Source of the DNA: Acidobacteriota bacterium
GTDB taxonomy: Bacteria; Acidobacteriota; Blastocatellia; RBC074
Direction: 5' to 3'
DNA length: 44,368 nucleotides
Assembly (NCBI GenBank): GCA_018268995.1
Contig: JAFDVL010000025.1
Coordinates: forward strand, 1-44,368
Within the stretch, counting starts at the first letter, position 1. Each line of letters opens with the position of its first letter. Position numbers and translations under genes: made by a program. Below, in pieces: positions 26,715-35,058 of this stretch. The notes under the pieces were generated by a model, which ran no database searches, was not told the DNA's origin, and saw nothing but the letters and a program-made list of their open reading frames with translations.

Positions 26715-29528
26715 ATGTGGAGAATCATTCGTTCTCATCGCATTCTTTTGCGTACTCTCTCGCTGTTTGTGTTATGCGGGGGTTTTCAGAGTGCCTTCGC
26801 ACAGCAATCCGTCACTTCCGCGACGCTCAGCGGACGCATTGAAGATAGCAGTAACGCATTAATTGTCGGCGCAACGATCACCGCCACCAGCCTTGACCAA
26901 AATCAGCGCGTAACCACAACCAGCGATGGGCAGGGACGGTTTCGCTTTTTGTACCTGCCTGTTGGGAACTATCAAATCAAAGTTGTGAGTGATGGCTTTG
27001 CCTCACTCGAACGATCCTTGATGTTAACGGTTGGGCAATCATTGGATGTCGTATTGAGACTGTCGGTCGCGGGAGTTACCAGCAAGGTCGAAGTTACCAG
27101 CGACGCGTTAGTCATTGAGACCGTACGCACACAATTGGCCGAAACCGTGCAACCGCGTGAGATTGACAATCTGCCGCTCAATGGTCGCAATTACCTCGAT
27201 CTCGCGGCCCTCACGCCCGGCGTCACGCGCGCCAACCCGGTGGCGAATCAACGCTTTGCCGAGACTTCTGCTGTGCCTGGCACGCAGATTTCTGTGGCTG
27301 GGCAGCGCAACATCAATAACGGGTTTGTGCTGGACGGGTTGTCCGCGAATGATGATGCCGCAGATTTGCCCGGCACTTTTTATTCACAGGAAGTCATCCG
27401 CGAATTTCAGGTTATCACTTCGGGCGGCATTGCCGAATATGGGCGCGCTTCGAGCGGGATTATTAATGTCGCCACGCAATCCGGCACGAATGAATGGCGC
27501 GGGCGACTCTATGGTTTCCTGCGCAATCAACGACTGGATGCTCGCAATCCACTTTCCGCCACGAAAGACCCGTTGACGCAAGCGCAGTATGGCGCAACGC
27601 TTGGCGGGCCACTCAAACACGACCGCACGTTTCTCTTTGCGAATTTCGAGCAAACGCGATTGCACAATGCCGTCGTGCTGACGATTGCGCCCGCGAATGT
27701 GACGGCCATCAACAGCACGCTTGATCAACTCAAATACGCCGGGCCACGCGTTTTCACGGGGCTGGCTCCGTCCGGTTATAACAGCAGCAACTTTTTGATG
27801 CGGGCGGATCATCGGTTGAATGCAAACAATTTGCTGTCGGTGCGCTACAGCTTTTATGACATTAATAGTCGGAACGCGCGTGGTGTGGGCGGGTTGAATG
27901 CAGTCAGTCGTGGTACGGCATTGACGAACCGCGATCAGACGTTGGCGGTCAGCGAAGTCGCTACGCTCAATGCCCACACTGCCAACGAAGCGCGCTTTCA
28001 ATTTACACGCAGCCGACTGGCAGCGCCGCCTAACGATCTAACTGGCCCCGCAATCACGATTTCCGGCGTGGCGAACCTGGGTACTTCGACCTCGTCGCCG
28101 ACCGGACGGGATTTAGACCTGCTCGAATTCGTAGACAACGTCACCACGTTGCGCGGCGCGCACTCGCTCAAATTCGGCGCGGATTTTCTTTACAATCGCG
28201 TGAACATCACGTTTCCCGGTGCCTTGCAGGGCGGTTACACGTTCTCCTCGCTCGCCAACTTGCAGGCTGCGCGGTACGTTACATATCAACAAGCCTTCGG
28301 CGCGCCGAGCCTGTTTCAATCGAACCCGAACTTTGGCGTCTTCGCACAGGATGAATGGCGGGTGCGTCCGGGGCTGACGATCAATGCCGGGCTGCGCTAT
28401 GACGTGGAATGGTTGCCGCGTCCGATTCAGGCGGACACGAACAACCTTGCGCCGCGTTTAGGGATTGCCTACGCGCCGCGCAACGGCAAGACGGTGATTC
28501 GCGCGAGCTACGGACTGTATTACGACCGCCTGCCCTTGCGCGCCACGTCGAACGCGCTGCAACGCGATGGGACAAAATACAAAGTCGCTACATTCTCGTT
28601 CGGGCAAGCGGGCGCGCCTGTATTTCCGAATGTCGCAGCGGCATTTCCTGCCGGTTTTTTACCGAGCATCACGACCATTGATCCGAGCATAGACAATGCC
28701 TATACACAGCAAGCCAGCTTGCAGATTGAGCGTGAGTTGAGCGCAAACACGTCATTGTCAGTGGGGTATCTGCACACACGCGGATTGCATCTGATTCTCT
28801 CGCGCAACGTCAATGTGCCCACGCTGACCGTTGCACAGGCGACGCAACTTGGCATTGCAAATCTGGGTCGTCCGAATCCGAACTTTGCCAATATGTCGCG
28901 CTATGAAAGTTCGGGCGATTCGTCTTACAACGGCTTGACAGTGTCGCTGAATCGGCGCTTCAAGGGCTGGTTCGGCGGGCGTGTGTCGTATACGTTCTCA
29001 AAAGCGATAGACAATACGGGCAACGCGTTTTTCTTCACGCCGCAGGATAATTTTAATCTGCGCGATGAACGCGGATTGGGCGATAACGACCAACGGCACG
29101 TGCTGGCAGTCAGTGGCACCTTGGCGCTGACAGAGACGGGACAGGCGAAGACGTGGCGGCGTGTACTGACAGGATTTCAATTGAGTCCGATTTTCCGCTA
29201 CGGCTCGGCGCTGCCCTTCAACATTGTGACGGGGGCAGATCGCAACAACGATACGACGGTCAATGATCGTCCTCTTGGCGTGGGGCGCAACACGGGCGTG
29301 GGCTTTGATTTTGCCTCGTTCGATTTGCGCTTGAGCCGTCGCATTCGCTTTACCGAACGAGTTGGCGTGGAAGTCCTCGCGGAAGGCTTCAATCTTTTCA
29401 ATCGCGCGAATTTTCAATTGCCGAATAACACATTTGGCACGGGCACGACACCGAATGCGACGTTTGGGAAACCTAATGGAGCGGCTGATCCGCGTCAGCT
29501 TCAATTTGGGTTGCGGCTATCGTTTTAG
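26715..29528 (+). CDS. TonB-dependent receptor with carboxypeptidase-regulatory N-terminus (Oar-like), 1
   Basis: 937 residues. The signal peptide (VLCGGFQSAFAQ) is followed by a CarboxypepD_reg-like domain (ATLSGRIEDSSNALIVGATI to VVLRLSVAGV), a plug (NLPLNGRNYLDLAALTPGVT, GLSANDDAADLPGTF) and a 22-strand-type barrel ending in aromatic/LSF (RQLQFGLRLSF). This is the standard Acidobacteriota receptor architecture. It would sit in the outer membrane and take up an unknown ligand with TonB energy, or act as an Oar-type protein. ATG 26715 has AGGAG nine bases upstream. Its position between the paired Cys-rich genes in a copper-type locus hints at metal or metallophore transport (inference). Confidence 0.92.
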   Translation: MWRIIRSHRILLRTLSLFVLCGGFQSAFAQQSVTSATLSGRIEDSSNALIVGATITATSLDQNQRVTTTSDGQGRFRFLYLPVGNYQIKVVSDGFASLERSLMLTVGQSLDVVLRLSVAGVTSKVEVTSDALVIETVRTQLAETVQPREIDNLPLNGRNYLDLAALTPGVTRANPVANQRFAETSAVPGTQISVAGQRNINNGFVLDGLSANDDAADLPGTFYSQEVIREFQVITSGGIAEYGRASSGIINVATQSGTNEWRGRLYGFLRNQRLDARNPLSATKDPLTQAQYGATLGGPLKHDRTFLFANFEQTRLHNAVVLTIAPANVTAINSTLDQLKYAGPRVFTGLAPSGYNSSNFLMRADHRLNANNLLSVRYSFYDINSRNARGVGGLNAVSRGTALTNRDQTLAVSEVATLNAHTANEARFQFTRSRLAAPPNDLTGPAITISGVANLGTSTSSPTGRDLDLLEFVDNVTTLRGAHSLKFGADFLYNRVNITFPGALQGGYTFSSLANLQAARYVTYQQAFGAPSLFQSNPNFGVFAQDEWRVRPGLTINAGLRYDVEWLPRPIQADTNNLAPRLGIAYAPRNGKTVIRASYGLYYDRLPLRATSNALQRDGTKYKVATFSFGQAGAPVFPNVAAAFPAGFLPSITTIDPSIDNAYTQQASLQIERELSANTSLSVGYLHTRGLHLILSRNVNVPTLTVAQATQLGIANLGRPNPNFANMSRYESSGDSSYNGLTVSLNRRFKGWFGGRVSYTFSKAIDNTGNAFFFTPQDNFNLRDERGLGDNDQRHVLAVSGTLALTETGQAKTWRRVLTGFQLSPIFRYGSALPFNIVTGADRNNDTTVNDRPLGVGRNTGVGFDFASFDLRLSRRIRFTERVGVEVLAEGFNLFNRANFQLPNNTFGTGTTPNATFGKPNGAADPRQLQFGLRLSF

Positions 29529-29626
29529 CGTAGCGGAGTAAATATTTCATTCACAACGTTGCACGAGGTGAAAGGCTTACTCTTCATCTGTGTGACTTTG
29601 AGAACGAAATTGAAAGGATCATCGCA

Positions 29627-30814
29627 ATGAACAAAGTAATCGTTCTCTTTTTATTCTTGTTATGTGCCTTGCCCCTCTTCGCGCAAACGCATCAACACGG
29701 CGTGGTGACAATCGGCGATGGGCAATTCAATCCGTTCGTCACGGCAGACGCGCGCGGCGGCTTCTATCTGGCTTATATCGAACGATCCAACAATGCGAGC
29801 AATGTGATGCTGCGTCACGCACCAGATGGCGTGAATTTCTCTGCGCCCGTCCGCGTCAACGATCAAGTTGGTGATGCCACTGTGCGCAATGAAAATCCAC
29901 CCAAAGTCATCGTCGGCCCACAAGGCGATGTCTATGTCTGTTGGGCAAATGAGCGGGGCAAATGGAAAGGTAATATTCGCTTTGCGCGTTCGACCGATGG
30001 CGGCAGGACATTTGCGCCTGCGCTGACTATCAACTCAGATGGCACAAAAGAACCCGCTGGGCACGCGTTTCAATCGCTTGCTGTGGACAAGCAGGGACGC
30101 ATCTACATCGCCTGGATTGATGAACGCAATAAGCAAAAAGAAGATCGCGGCGCAGAAATCTGGCTGACGATTTCGACGGATCGCGGCAAGACATTCTCGG
30201 CTGATCGCCGCATTTTGACCGATGTCTGCGAGTGTTGTCGCACGAACTTGCAAACCGACGCATCGGGCAATCTTTATCTTTCGTATCGCACAGTTCCGCG
30301 CGACGGGCCAATGTTTCGTGACGTCATTGTGGCGCGTTCTTCCGATGGTGGAAAGACCTTTGTCCCGACTGTCGTGAGTCTGGATAAATGGGAAATCAAT
30401 GGCTGCCCCGTCGCCGGGCCAAGCCTGTCGGTAAGCGCCAACGGGCAGATCACCGTGGCCTGGTTTATGGGCGGCATAGAAAAGCCCGGTCTGTATTACG
30501 CAATGTCACACGATAGCGGCACAACATTCACCACCCGGCAATGGCTGCCTGCACAGAAGCGAATGGGCAAACACGTGCATAGTGCGCTGACGAAAAATGG
30601 GCAGTTTTGGCTGGCGTGGGATGACATGGCAGAACAACCCTTCAGCAGTTGGGGGGTAATCAAGCGCCCAAGTTCGATGCTATTGCCTCGCGGGGAGCAA
30701 CAAGGCCTGACTTATCCGGTCATCGCAACTAATGATCAGCAGGTCGTTATTGCAGCAATGCGCCCTGCTTCGGCAGATTTGTTTGTGCAAACGATCCCGC
30801 TGACAGAACGATAA
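29627..30814 (+). CDS. Exported BNR-repeat (sialidase-fold) protein with CECC motif
   Basis: 395 residues with a signal peptide (VLFLFLLCALPLFAQ). At least four Asp-box repeats are seen: STDGGRTFAP, STDRGKTFSA, SSDGGKTFVP and SHDSGTTFTT, which indicates a six-bladed propeller of the sialidase/BNR type. The sialidase Arg triad is not obvious, so enzyme activity is doubtful. A conspicuous DVCECCRTNL motif and a further Cys in INGCPVAGPS may bind metal, as does a THQHG near the mature N-terminus. It lies between the TonB receptor and the second Cys-rich gene; the latter starts three bases after its stop. A propeller binding metal or a metal complex is inference. Confidence 0.82.
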   Translation: MNKVIVLFLFLLCALPLFAQTHQHGVVTIGDGQFNPFVTADARGGFYLAYIERSNNASNVMLRHAPDGVNFSAPVRVNDQVGDATVRNENPPKVIVGPQGDVYVCWANERGKWKGNIRFARSTDGGRTFAPALTINSDGTKEPAGHAFQSLAVDKQGRIYIAWIDERNKQKEDRGAEIWLTISTDRGKTFSADRRILTDVCECCRTNLQTDASGNLYLSYRTVPRDGPMFRDVIVARSSDGGKTFVPTVVSLDKWEINGCPVAGPSLSVSANGQITVAWFMGGIEKPGLYYAMSHDSGTTFTTRQWLPAQKRMGKHVHSALTKNGQFWLAWDDMAEQPFSSWGVIKRPSSMLLPRGEQQGLTYPVIATNDQQVVIAAMRPASADLFVQTIPLTER

Positions 30815-30817
30815 ACG

Positions 30818-31240
30818 ATGCGAATGCCACAGCACATCTGGAAACACCTGCCTGCGATAGCGCTGCTATTGTTGTTTATTGGCGGCTGGCTATCGGTTCC
30901 GGTGTCGCTTGTGATGCCTGCGCCGATCACTTGCGGCATGGAGTGCTGTGAAGACAGCGGCGAGTGCTGTTGTTTTCTTTCGCGTCGGGCGATAGCGCAA
31001 GATGAAAACGGAAGCAGCGAGCAATCATCACAGCTCGTCTCCTGGCAAAAAAGCTGTCCTTCAAATTGTGCTGCGCCGCCTTCCTTTGGCAATCATTCCC
31101 TTGCACAAAAGAACTTGCCTTCCTTGTTGCGTCTGGAATTGATGGCGCGGGATGAACGGCTTTCACATCAGGAAGAAACGCCTGGACGTTTAGAACTTTG
31201 TCATAAATCCGCACCGCGCGCCCCACCTGTTTTCTCCTAG
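30818..31240 (+). CDS. Small exported Cys-rich protein, CGMECC/CCC type, paralog 2
   Basis: 140 residues. The hydrophobic N-terminus (LLLLFIGGWLSVPVSLV) is followed by ITCGMECCEDSGECCCFLSR, a CPSNC pair and a SAPRAPPVFS end. This matches the gene at 26135 in length, order of motifs and both ends: GWLxVPxSxV, CGMECCxxxGxCCC, CPxxCA and SAPRAPP are shared. No named domain was recognised. The start is three bases after the BNR gene stop, so the two are probably one transcript. A copper-binding or chaperone-like role is inferred from cysteine clustering and the neighbouring CusF-like and MbnP/MbnH genes. Confidence 0.78.
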   Translation: MRMPQHIWKHLPAIALLLLFIGGWLSVPVSLVMPAPITCGMECCEDSGECCCFLSRRAIAQDENGSSEQSSQLVSWQKSCPSNCAAPPSFGNHSLAQKNLPSLLRLELMARDERLSHQEETPGRLELCHKSAPRAPPVFS

Positions 31241-31468
31241 CCTATTCTCCGCGTGACCAAAATCGGGCTGCCGCGCATTGTCTGGCAAGGCGCTTGTTCG
31301 TCACGATTCATTCGCGCACAAAATTGGTCGAACCGCTTCAGATTTGTTGAGCTTTATCGTCCTTTCAGCTCAGCGCAAAGAGTCAGCGATGCGACCAGCC
31401 GGGGCACGTTGTCAGCCAACGCGCGGCTTGTGCCTCGGCCTTTTCAAACTCAACATTTGGAGAAAGCA

Positions 31469-31849
31469 ATGAACAGAATGAAAGTCATTCTTATACGCAA
31501 TTTTGTTACTCGTCACTTGCAGACAGTTCTGCTGATTTTATTCGTTTGCTTCAGTCTTACTGCCTGTCAGCCCGCGCTTTCCAAAGAACGCGCTGTCATC
31601 AAGCAATTTAATTTGCGAGGTCGGGTGGAATCGGTGGATCAGAAGAACAGCGGCATCACTGTTGCCCACGAAGATATTCCTGGCTTTATGCCTGCGATGA
31701 CGATGCTCTTCAAGGTTAGGGATGCCGCTGAACTGCGCACTATCCGCCTGGGCGATCAGATTCAGGCTGTGGTGGGCTACAACCAACGAACAAAGGAAAC
31801 GTGGCTTCAGCAAATCGTTGTCATCCAACGGAATCGAGGTGATCAATGA
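31469..31849 (+). CDS. Lipoprotein with CusF-like copper-binding domain
   Basis: 126 residues. The signal ends with lipobox LTAC (FVCFSLTACQPA). The mature part is a CusF-like beta-barrel (PF11604 type): RVESVDQKNSGITVAHEDI then PGFMPAMTMLFKV, and RLGDQIQAVVGY. The HEDIPGFMPAMTM string carries the His and Met ligands; the Trp of E. coli CusF is a Met here. It would bind Cu(I)/Ag(I) at the outer or inner membrane surface. The start with GGAG seven bases upstream is much better than the frame's first codon at 31253, which has no signal. The same domain recurs at the ends of two neighbours. Confidence 0.88.
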   Translation: MNRMKVILIRNFVTRHLQTVLLILFVCFSLTACQPALSKERAVIKQFNLRGRVESVDQKNSGITVAHEDIPGFMPAMTMLFKVRDAAELRTIRLGDQIQAVVGYNQRTKETWLQQIVVIQRNRGDQ

Positions 31850-31942
31850 ATCCAGGAGATTTCGTCAACGCTTCACAAAACTGCTATTCGCGCCCGGCAG
31901 CGGCTAGGCTAATATAATTCCCACGAAAGGAAGGAACATCCC

Positions 31943-33229
31943 ATGAAACGCAAACACAAACTCATCAAACTTATCTTCATTGCCTTCGTCGCCGTTGGTG
32001 TCTGGGCAATCAATTTTGATTTCAGCGCCTCTGCCCACGACGGCAAACAACATGCGCCTGCCGCTGCGAAAAAGCTGCGCAATCCCATTGCCCAACCGAC
32101 CGATGCCGACATCGCCAACGGCAAGGCTTTGTACGAACAGCATTGCGCGAAATGCCATGCCAAGGATGGCAAAGCCAACACGCAGGCGGCGCAAATGATG
32201 AAGGCCAAGCCCACTGATTTGACCGCGCATCACATGCACATGCTCACGGACGGCGAACTCTATTGGGTCACGACGAACGGCATTTTGAAAAGCGGAATGC
32301 CGGCAATGAAAACCAAAATGAGCGAACGCGAGCGATGGCAAACCGTCGTCTATGTGCGCAGCCTGATGGGCGAAATGAATGCGGCGGCGAGTGGCTTGCA
32401 GGAAGTGATGTTGCGCTTCAAAGGCACGGTCGGCGACAAAGCATTCAACTGCGGCGAAAGCTACGAAGGCATTGGCACGACGAATTCCAAAATCACGCCG
32501 ACCGACTTTCGTTTGTATGTTCACAACGTCCGTTTGATTGACGCGAGCGGCAAAGAAACGCCCGTCAAATTGGAGCCGGACAGCAAGTGGCAGGTGGACA
32601 ACATCGCGCTGCTCGACTTTGAAAACGGCTCTGGCCCGTGCGCAAATGGCACAGCGGACATCCACGATTTCATTAAAGGAACCGTGCCTGCCGGAAATTA
32701 TACGGGCGTGAAATTTACCGTCGGCGTGCCGTTTGACCGCAACCACGCTGATCCTGCGAAAGCGCCTTCGCCATTGAATCTGACGCAACTGTTCTGGGTT
32801 TGGAATTCGGGGTACAAGTTTGCGCGCATTGAAATGAACACGACGGGCTTGCCACAAGGCTGGATGCTGCATCTCGGCAGCACCGGATGTCAGCCCGGCG
32901 GCACAGCGCAAACGATTCCTTCCAATTGCACGTTTGCCAATCGCGCTGAAATCACGCTCAGCAATTTCAATATCAGCCGCGATGTCGTCATTGCCGATTT
33001 GAAGAAGCTCTTTGACGGCGCGAACGTGGACGTGAATCAACCAAAGACTGCGCGCGGTTGTATGTCGGGGCAAAACGACAGCGATTGCGCGCCGTTGTTT
33101 GCGAATCTTGGCTTAGCGTTCGCGGGCAAAGCTTCACCGGGGCAGAAATTCTTTGGTGTGGAAAAAGGCACACAGACGGCTTCCCTGGGAAAGGCTTCTT
33201 TGGGAAAAATGGGGGGCGCGCGGAAATAG
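31943..33229 (+). CDS. mbnP: Cytochrome c - MbnP (metallo-mystery pair protein) fusion
   Basis: 428 residues. The signal (LIKLIFIAFVAVGVWAINFD) is followed by a class-I-like haem c domain (about 50-150) with CAKCHAKDG and a likely Met ligand in GILKSGMPAMKTK. Residues about 155-410 match MbnP (TIGR04052, four-Cys motif): DKAFNCGESYEGIGTTNSK, RLYVHNVRLID, ENGSGPCANGTADIHDFIKG, YTGVKFTVGVPFDRNH, LFWVWNSGYKFARIE and ARGCMSGQNDSDCAPLFANL. MbnP proteins bind copper after a Trp is converted to kynurenine by the paired di-haem MbnH (established for Methylosinus). The haem domain fusion is unusual. The end (LGKASLGK) lies on slippery sequence; see the frameshift entry. AAGGAAGG lies upstream of ATG 31943. 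Confidence 0.9.
   Translation: MKRKHKLIKLIFIAFVAVGVWAINFDFSASAHDGKQHAPAAAKKLRNPIAQPTDADIANGKALYEQHCAKCHAKDGKANTQAAQMMKAKPTDLTAHHMHMLTDGELYWVTTNGILKSGMPAMKTKMSERERWQTVVYVRSLMGEMNAAASGLQEVMLRFKGTVGDKAFNCGESYEGIGTTNSKITPTDFRLYVHNVRLIDASGKETPVKLEPDSKWQVDNIALLDFENGSGPCANGTADIHDFIKGTVPAGNYTGVKFTVGVPFDRNHADPAKAPSPLNLTQLFWVWNSGYKFARIEMNTTGLPQGWMLHLGSTGCQPGGTAQTIPSNCTFANRAEITLSNFNISRDVVIADLKKLFDGANVDVNQPKTARGCMSGQNDSDCAPLFANLGLAFAGKASPGQKFFGVEKGTQTASLGKASLGKMGGARK
33187..33208 (+). promoter_or_regulatory. Candidate -1 frameshift site joining MbnP to MbnH
   Basis: In the MbnP frame, codons CTG GGA AAG (heptamer 33187-33193) and TTG GGA AAA (heptamer 33202-33208) both fit X_XXY_YYZ. A -1 slip leads into the MbnH frame, past the MbnP stop (33227-33229), and gives a continuous protein through GEFVWDLPAGFPAP. 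An indel in the following A5/G6 runs is the alternative. Confidence 0.45.
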
Positions 33230-34557
33230 CTGCCAACACTGCGGGCGAGTTCGTTTGGGACTTGCCCGCAGGTTTCCCCGCGCCCAAAGTTTCTGGCGAA
33301 AATCCGATGACAATGGCGAAGGTCGAACTGGGTCGCTATTTGTTTTATGACACGCGGTTGTCGGTGAACGGCAAGCAGTCCTGCGCGTCGTGTCACGAAC
33401 AAGCCAAAGCCTTCACCGATGGCAAAGCCCGTGCGGAAGGCGCGACGGGCGAAACTCATCCGCGCAGTTCGATGAGCATCGTCAACATTGCCTACACGCC
33501 CGTGCTGACGTGGGCGAATCCGAATATGAAACAGTTGGAACGCCAGGCCCTCGTGCCGATGTTTGGCGAACATCCGGTCGAGCTTGGTTTGAGTGGCAAA
33601 GAAGCCGAAGTGCTGGCGAAACTCAAAGCCGAGCCGCGCTATCAAAAGCTCTTCCCTGAAGCGTTCGCGGGGCAATCCAATCCGTTCACGATTGAGAACG
33701 TGACGAACGCGATTGCGGCGTTTGAGCGCATTTTGATTTCGGGCGATTCGCCGTACGACCGGTACTTGAACGGCGAGAAGACCGCGATTTCTGCCTCGGC
33801 CAAACGGGGCGAAAATCTGTTTTTCAGCGAACGCCTGGAATGCTTTCACTGTCACGGCGGCTTCAACTTTTCGCAGACGACCGATCACGTTGGCAAAGCC
33901 TTTGCCGAAATCGAATTTCACAACACGGGGCTGTACAACCTTGATGGGAAAGGCGCATTTCCGAAAGACAATCCCGGCACGTTTGAAATCACGCAGCGCG
34001 CCGAAGACATGGGCAAATTCCGCGCGCCGACGTTGCGCAACATTGCCGTGACCGCGCCGTACATGCACGATGGCAGCATCGCTACGCTGGAAGCCGTGCT
34101 GGATCACTATGCAGCGGGCGGGCGCACGATCAGAAGTGGCGAATACAAGGGCGTCGGCAGCACGAATCCGAACAAGAGTTCGTTCGTCAAAGGCTTCACG
34201 CTGACACCGCAGGAACGACGCGATGTGATTGCATTCCTGAAATCGCTGACGGATGAAAAATTCCTGACCGACAAACGCTTTAGCGATCCGTGGCAGGCTG
34301 CAACAAATGCCAAACTGGAACGGCATCCATTTCGAGGACAGATTGTGCGCATTGATGCTGACATCAAGCGTGTGACGCTTGTTCACGAAGCGGTTGACGG
34401 CGTGATGGGCGCAATGAAAATGGGATTTATGGTGAAGGACCCCAAAGAGCTTGCGCCACTCAAACCCGGCGATTTTATTACCGCCGATCTCGTTTCTGAT
34501 TCCGAAACAGGTGAGGCCTGGCTGGAACGGTTTCGGTTGCAAAAGAAAAAGAAATAA
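33208..34557 (+). CDS. mbnH: MbnH-type di-haem peroxidase with C-terminal CusF-like domain
   Basis: About 449 codons. It matches the metallo-mystery pair cytochrome c peroxidase MbnH (TIGR04039): WDLPAGFPAPKV, ENPMTMAKVELGRYLFYDTR, haem sites CASCHEQ and CFHCHGG, and FRAPTLRNIAVTAPYMHDGS. The last 80 residues are a CusF-like domain (HEAVDGVMGAMKMGFMV, LKPGDFITADLV) not usual in MbnH. No normal start or signal peptide exists: the frame opens at a TTG (33058) out of frame inside mbnP, and the first ATG (33307) lies within the conserved domain. A haem c protein must be exported, so expression by -1 shift from MbnP, or a sequence indel, is likely. Coordinates begin at the proposed shift. Confidence 0.85.
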   Translation, partial: NGGRAEIAANTAGEFVWDLPAGFPAPKVSGENPMTMAKVELGRYLFYDTRLSVNGKQSCASCHEQAKAFTDGKARAEGATGETHPRSSMSIVNIAYTPVLTWANPNMKQLERQALVPMFGEHPVELGLSGKEAEVLAKLKAEPRYQKLFPEAFAGQSNPFTIENVTNAIAAFERILISGDSPYDRYLNGEKTAISASAKRGENLFFSERLECFHCHGGFNFSQTTDHVGKAFAEIEFHNTGLYNLDGKGAFPKDNPGTFEITQRAEDMGKFRAPTLRNIAVTAPYMHDGSIATLEAVLDHYAAGGRTIRSGEYKGVGSTNPNKSSFVKGFTLTPQERRDVIAFLKSLTDEKFLTDKRFSDPWQAATNAKLERHPFRGQIVRIDADIKRVTLVHEAVDGVMGAMKMGFMVKDPKELAPLKPGDFITADLVSDSETGEAWLERFRLQKKKK

Positions 34558-34617
34558 CCGCATTTCTCATGCGCTGGTAGTGCTTCTGGCCTGCTGGCCG
34601 TGCTGGTAAGCCGCACT

Positions 34618-34646
34618 TTGTGCTATCTGCTGGCACTGGCTATAAT
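34618..34646 (+). promoter_or_regulatory. Candidate sigma-70 promoter
   Basis: A perfect TATAAT (34641-34646) is preceded 17 bp upstream by the weak -35 TTGTGC (34618-34623). It points to the haem c gene at 35059, with about 400 bases of leader that would include the palindrome and the structured segment. Confidence 0.35.
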
Positions 34647-34690
34647 CACGATTGTGGCAACGCAATCGTTGATTCTGCATAAATCGCCGC

Positions 34691-34835
34691 TCCATAGGGG
34701 CGATGACATTGGATTAAGTGATGTACGACAGGCGGCTCGCCTGTCGCCTCTGCGGTTTTTCGGCCAGTGACAGGCGAGCCGCCTGTCGTACATTGGGCGA
34801 CCCACTCTTAATTCAATGCCATTGTTCCATAGGGG
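34691..34835. repeat. MITE-like palindrome flanked by direct repeats
   Basis: The perfect 24-bp inner arms are 34722-34745 and 34769-34792 (core cgacaggcggctcgcctgtc). Looser outer arms (cattggattaag near 34708 and cttaattcaatg near 34808) extend the palindrome. The 10-bp direct repeat tccatagggg occurs at 34691-34700 and 34826-34835, bracketing the element like a target-site duplication. Confidence 0.75.
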
Positions 34836-34956
34836 GAGCGCCCACGATGGTCAATGAACAGGTGAAACTGCTCTTTTTTGACGCGATGTTTATTTCAATC
34901 CAGGCATTATGGAAGCAGTAATTTGGTGCAGAGATGGCAATGGTGATAACAATAAA

Positions 34957-35049
34957 ACTGAATCGGTGCAGGTCAGCTTCAGGACTGCTCTTCGGATTCA
35001 GTAATTCTTATAACTCGACCTGCTGAGAAGGTGCAGGTTTTCTATCGAG
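34957..35049 (+). ncRNA. Structured leader with possible pseudoknot
   Basis: actgaatc (34957-34964) pairs with gattcagt (34995-35002). gcaggtc in its loop (34968-34974) can pair with gacctgc (35017-35023), forming a pseudoknot. Alternatively cctgc (35019-35023) pairs with gcagg (35033-35037) and ctcga (35014-35018) with tcgag (35045-35049), which would mask the GAGG ribosome site (35047-35050). The two states exclude each other, as in a riboswitch. Confidence 0.4.
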
Positions 35050-35058
35050 GGCAAAACA

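Larger units (their letters stand above)
34558..35058. other. 501-bp gap with promoter, palindrome and leader structure
   Basis: No gene is seen here. It holds a TATAAT-type promoter (34618-34646), a long inverted repeat (34722-34792) flanked by 10-bp direct repeats, and a potential pseudoknotted leader (34957-35049) before the haem c gene. Confidence 0.6.

Noticed and set aside
31253..31468. N-terminal extension of the CusF lipoprotein gene
   Set aside because: It would bury the lipoprotein signal; GGAG before 31469 gives the proper start.
31904..33073. 389-codon open frame on the minus strand
   Set aside because: It is antisense to cytochrome c-MbnP, which has clear motifs; no recognisable domain.
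33058..33207. TTG start for MbnH inside mbnP
   Set aside because: The first 50 or so residues would be an out-of-frame reading of conserved MbnP sequence and contain no signal peptide.
33037..34563. 508-codon open frame on the minus strand
   Set aside because: It is antisense to the clear MbnH coding sequence, has no family motif or ribosome site, and is Arg/His/Phe-rich as antisense frames often are.
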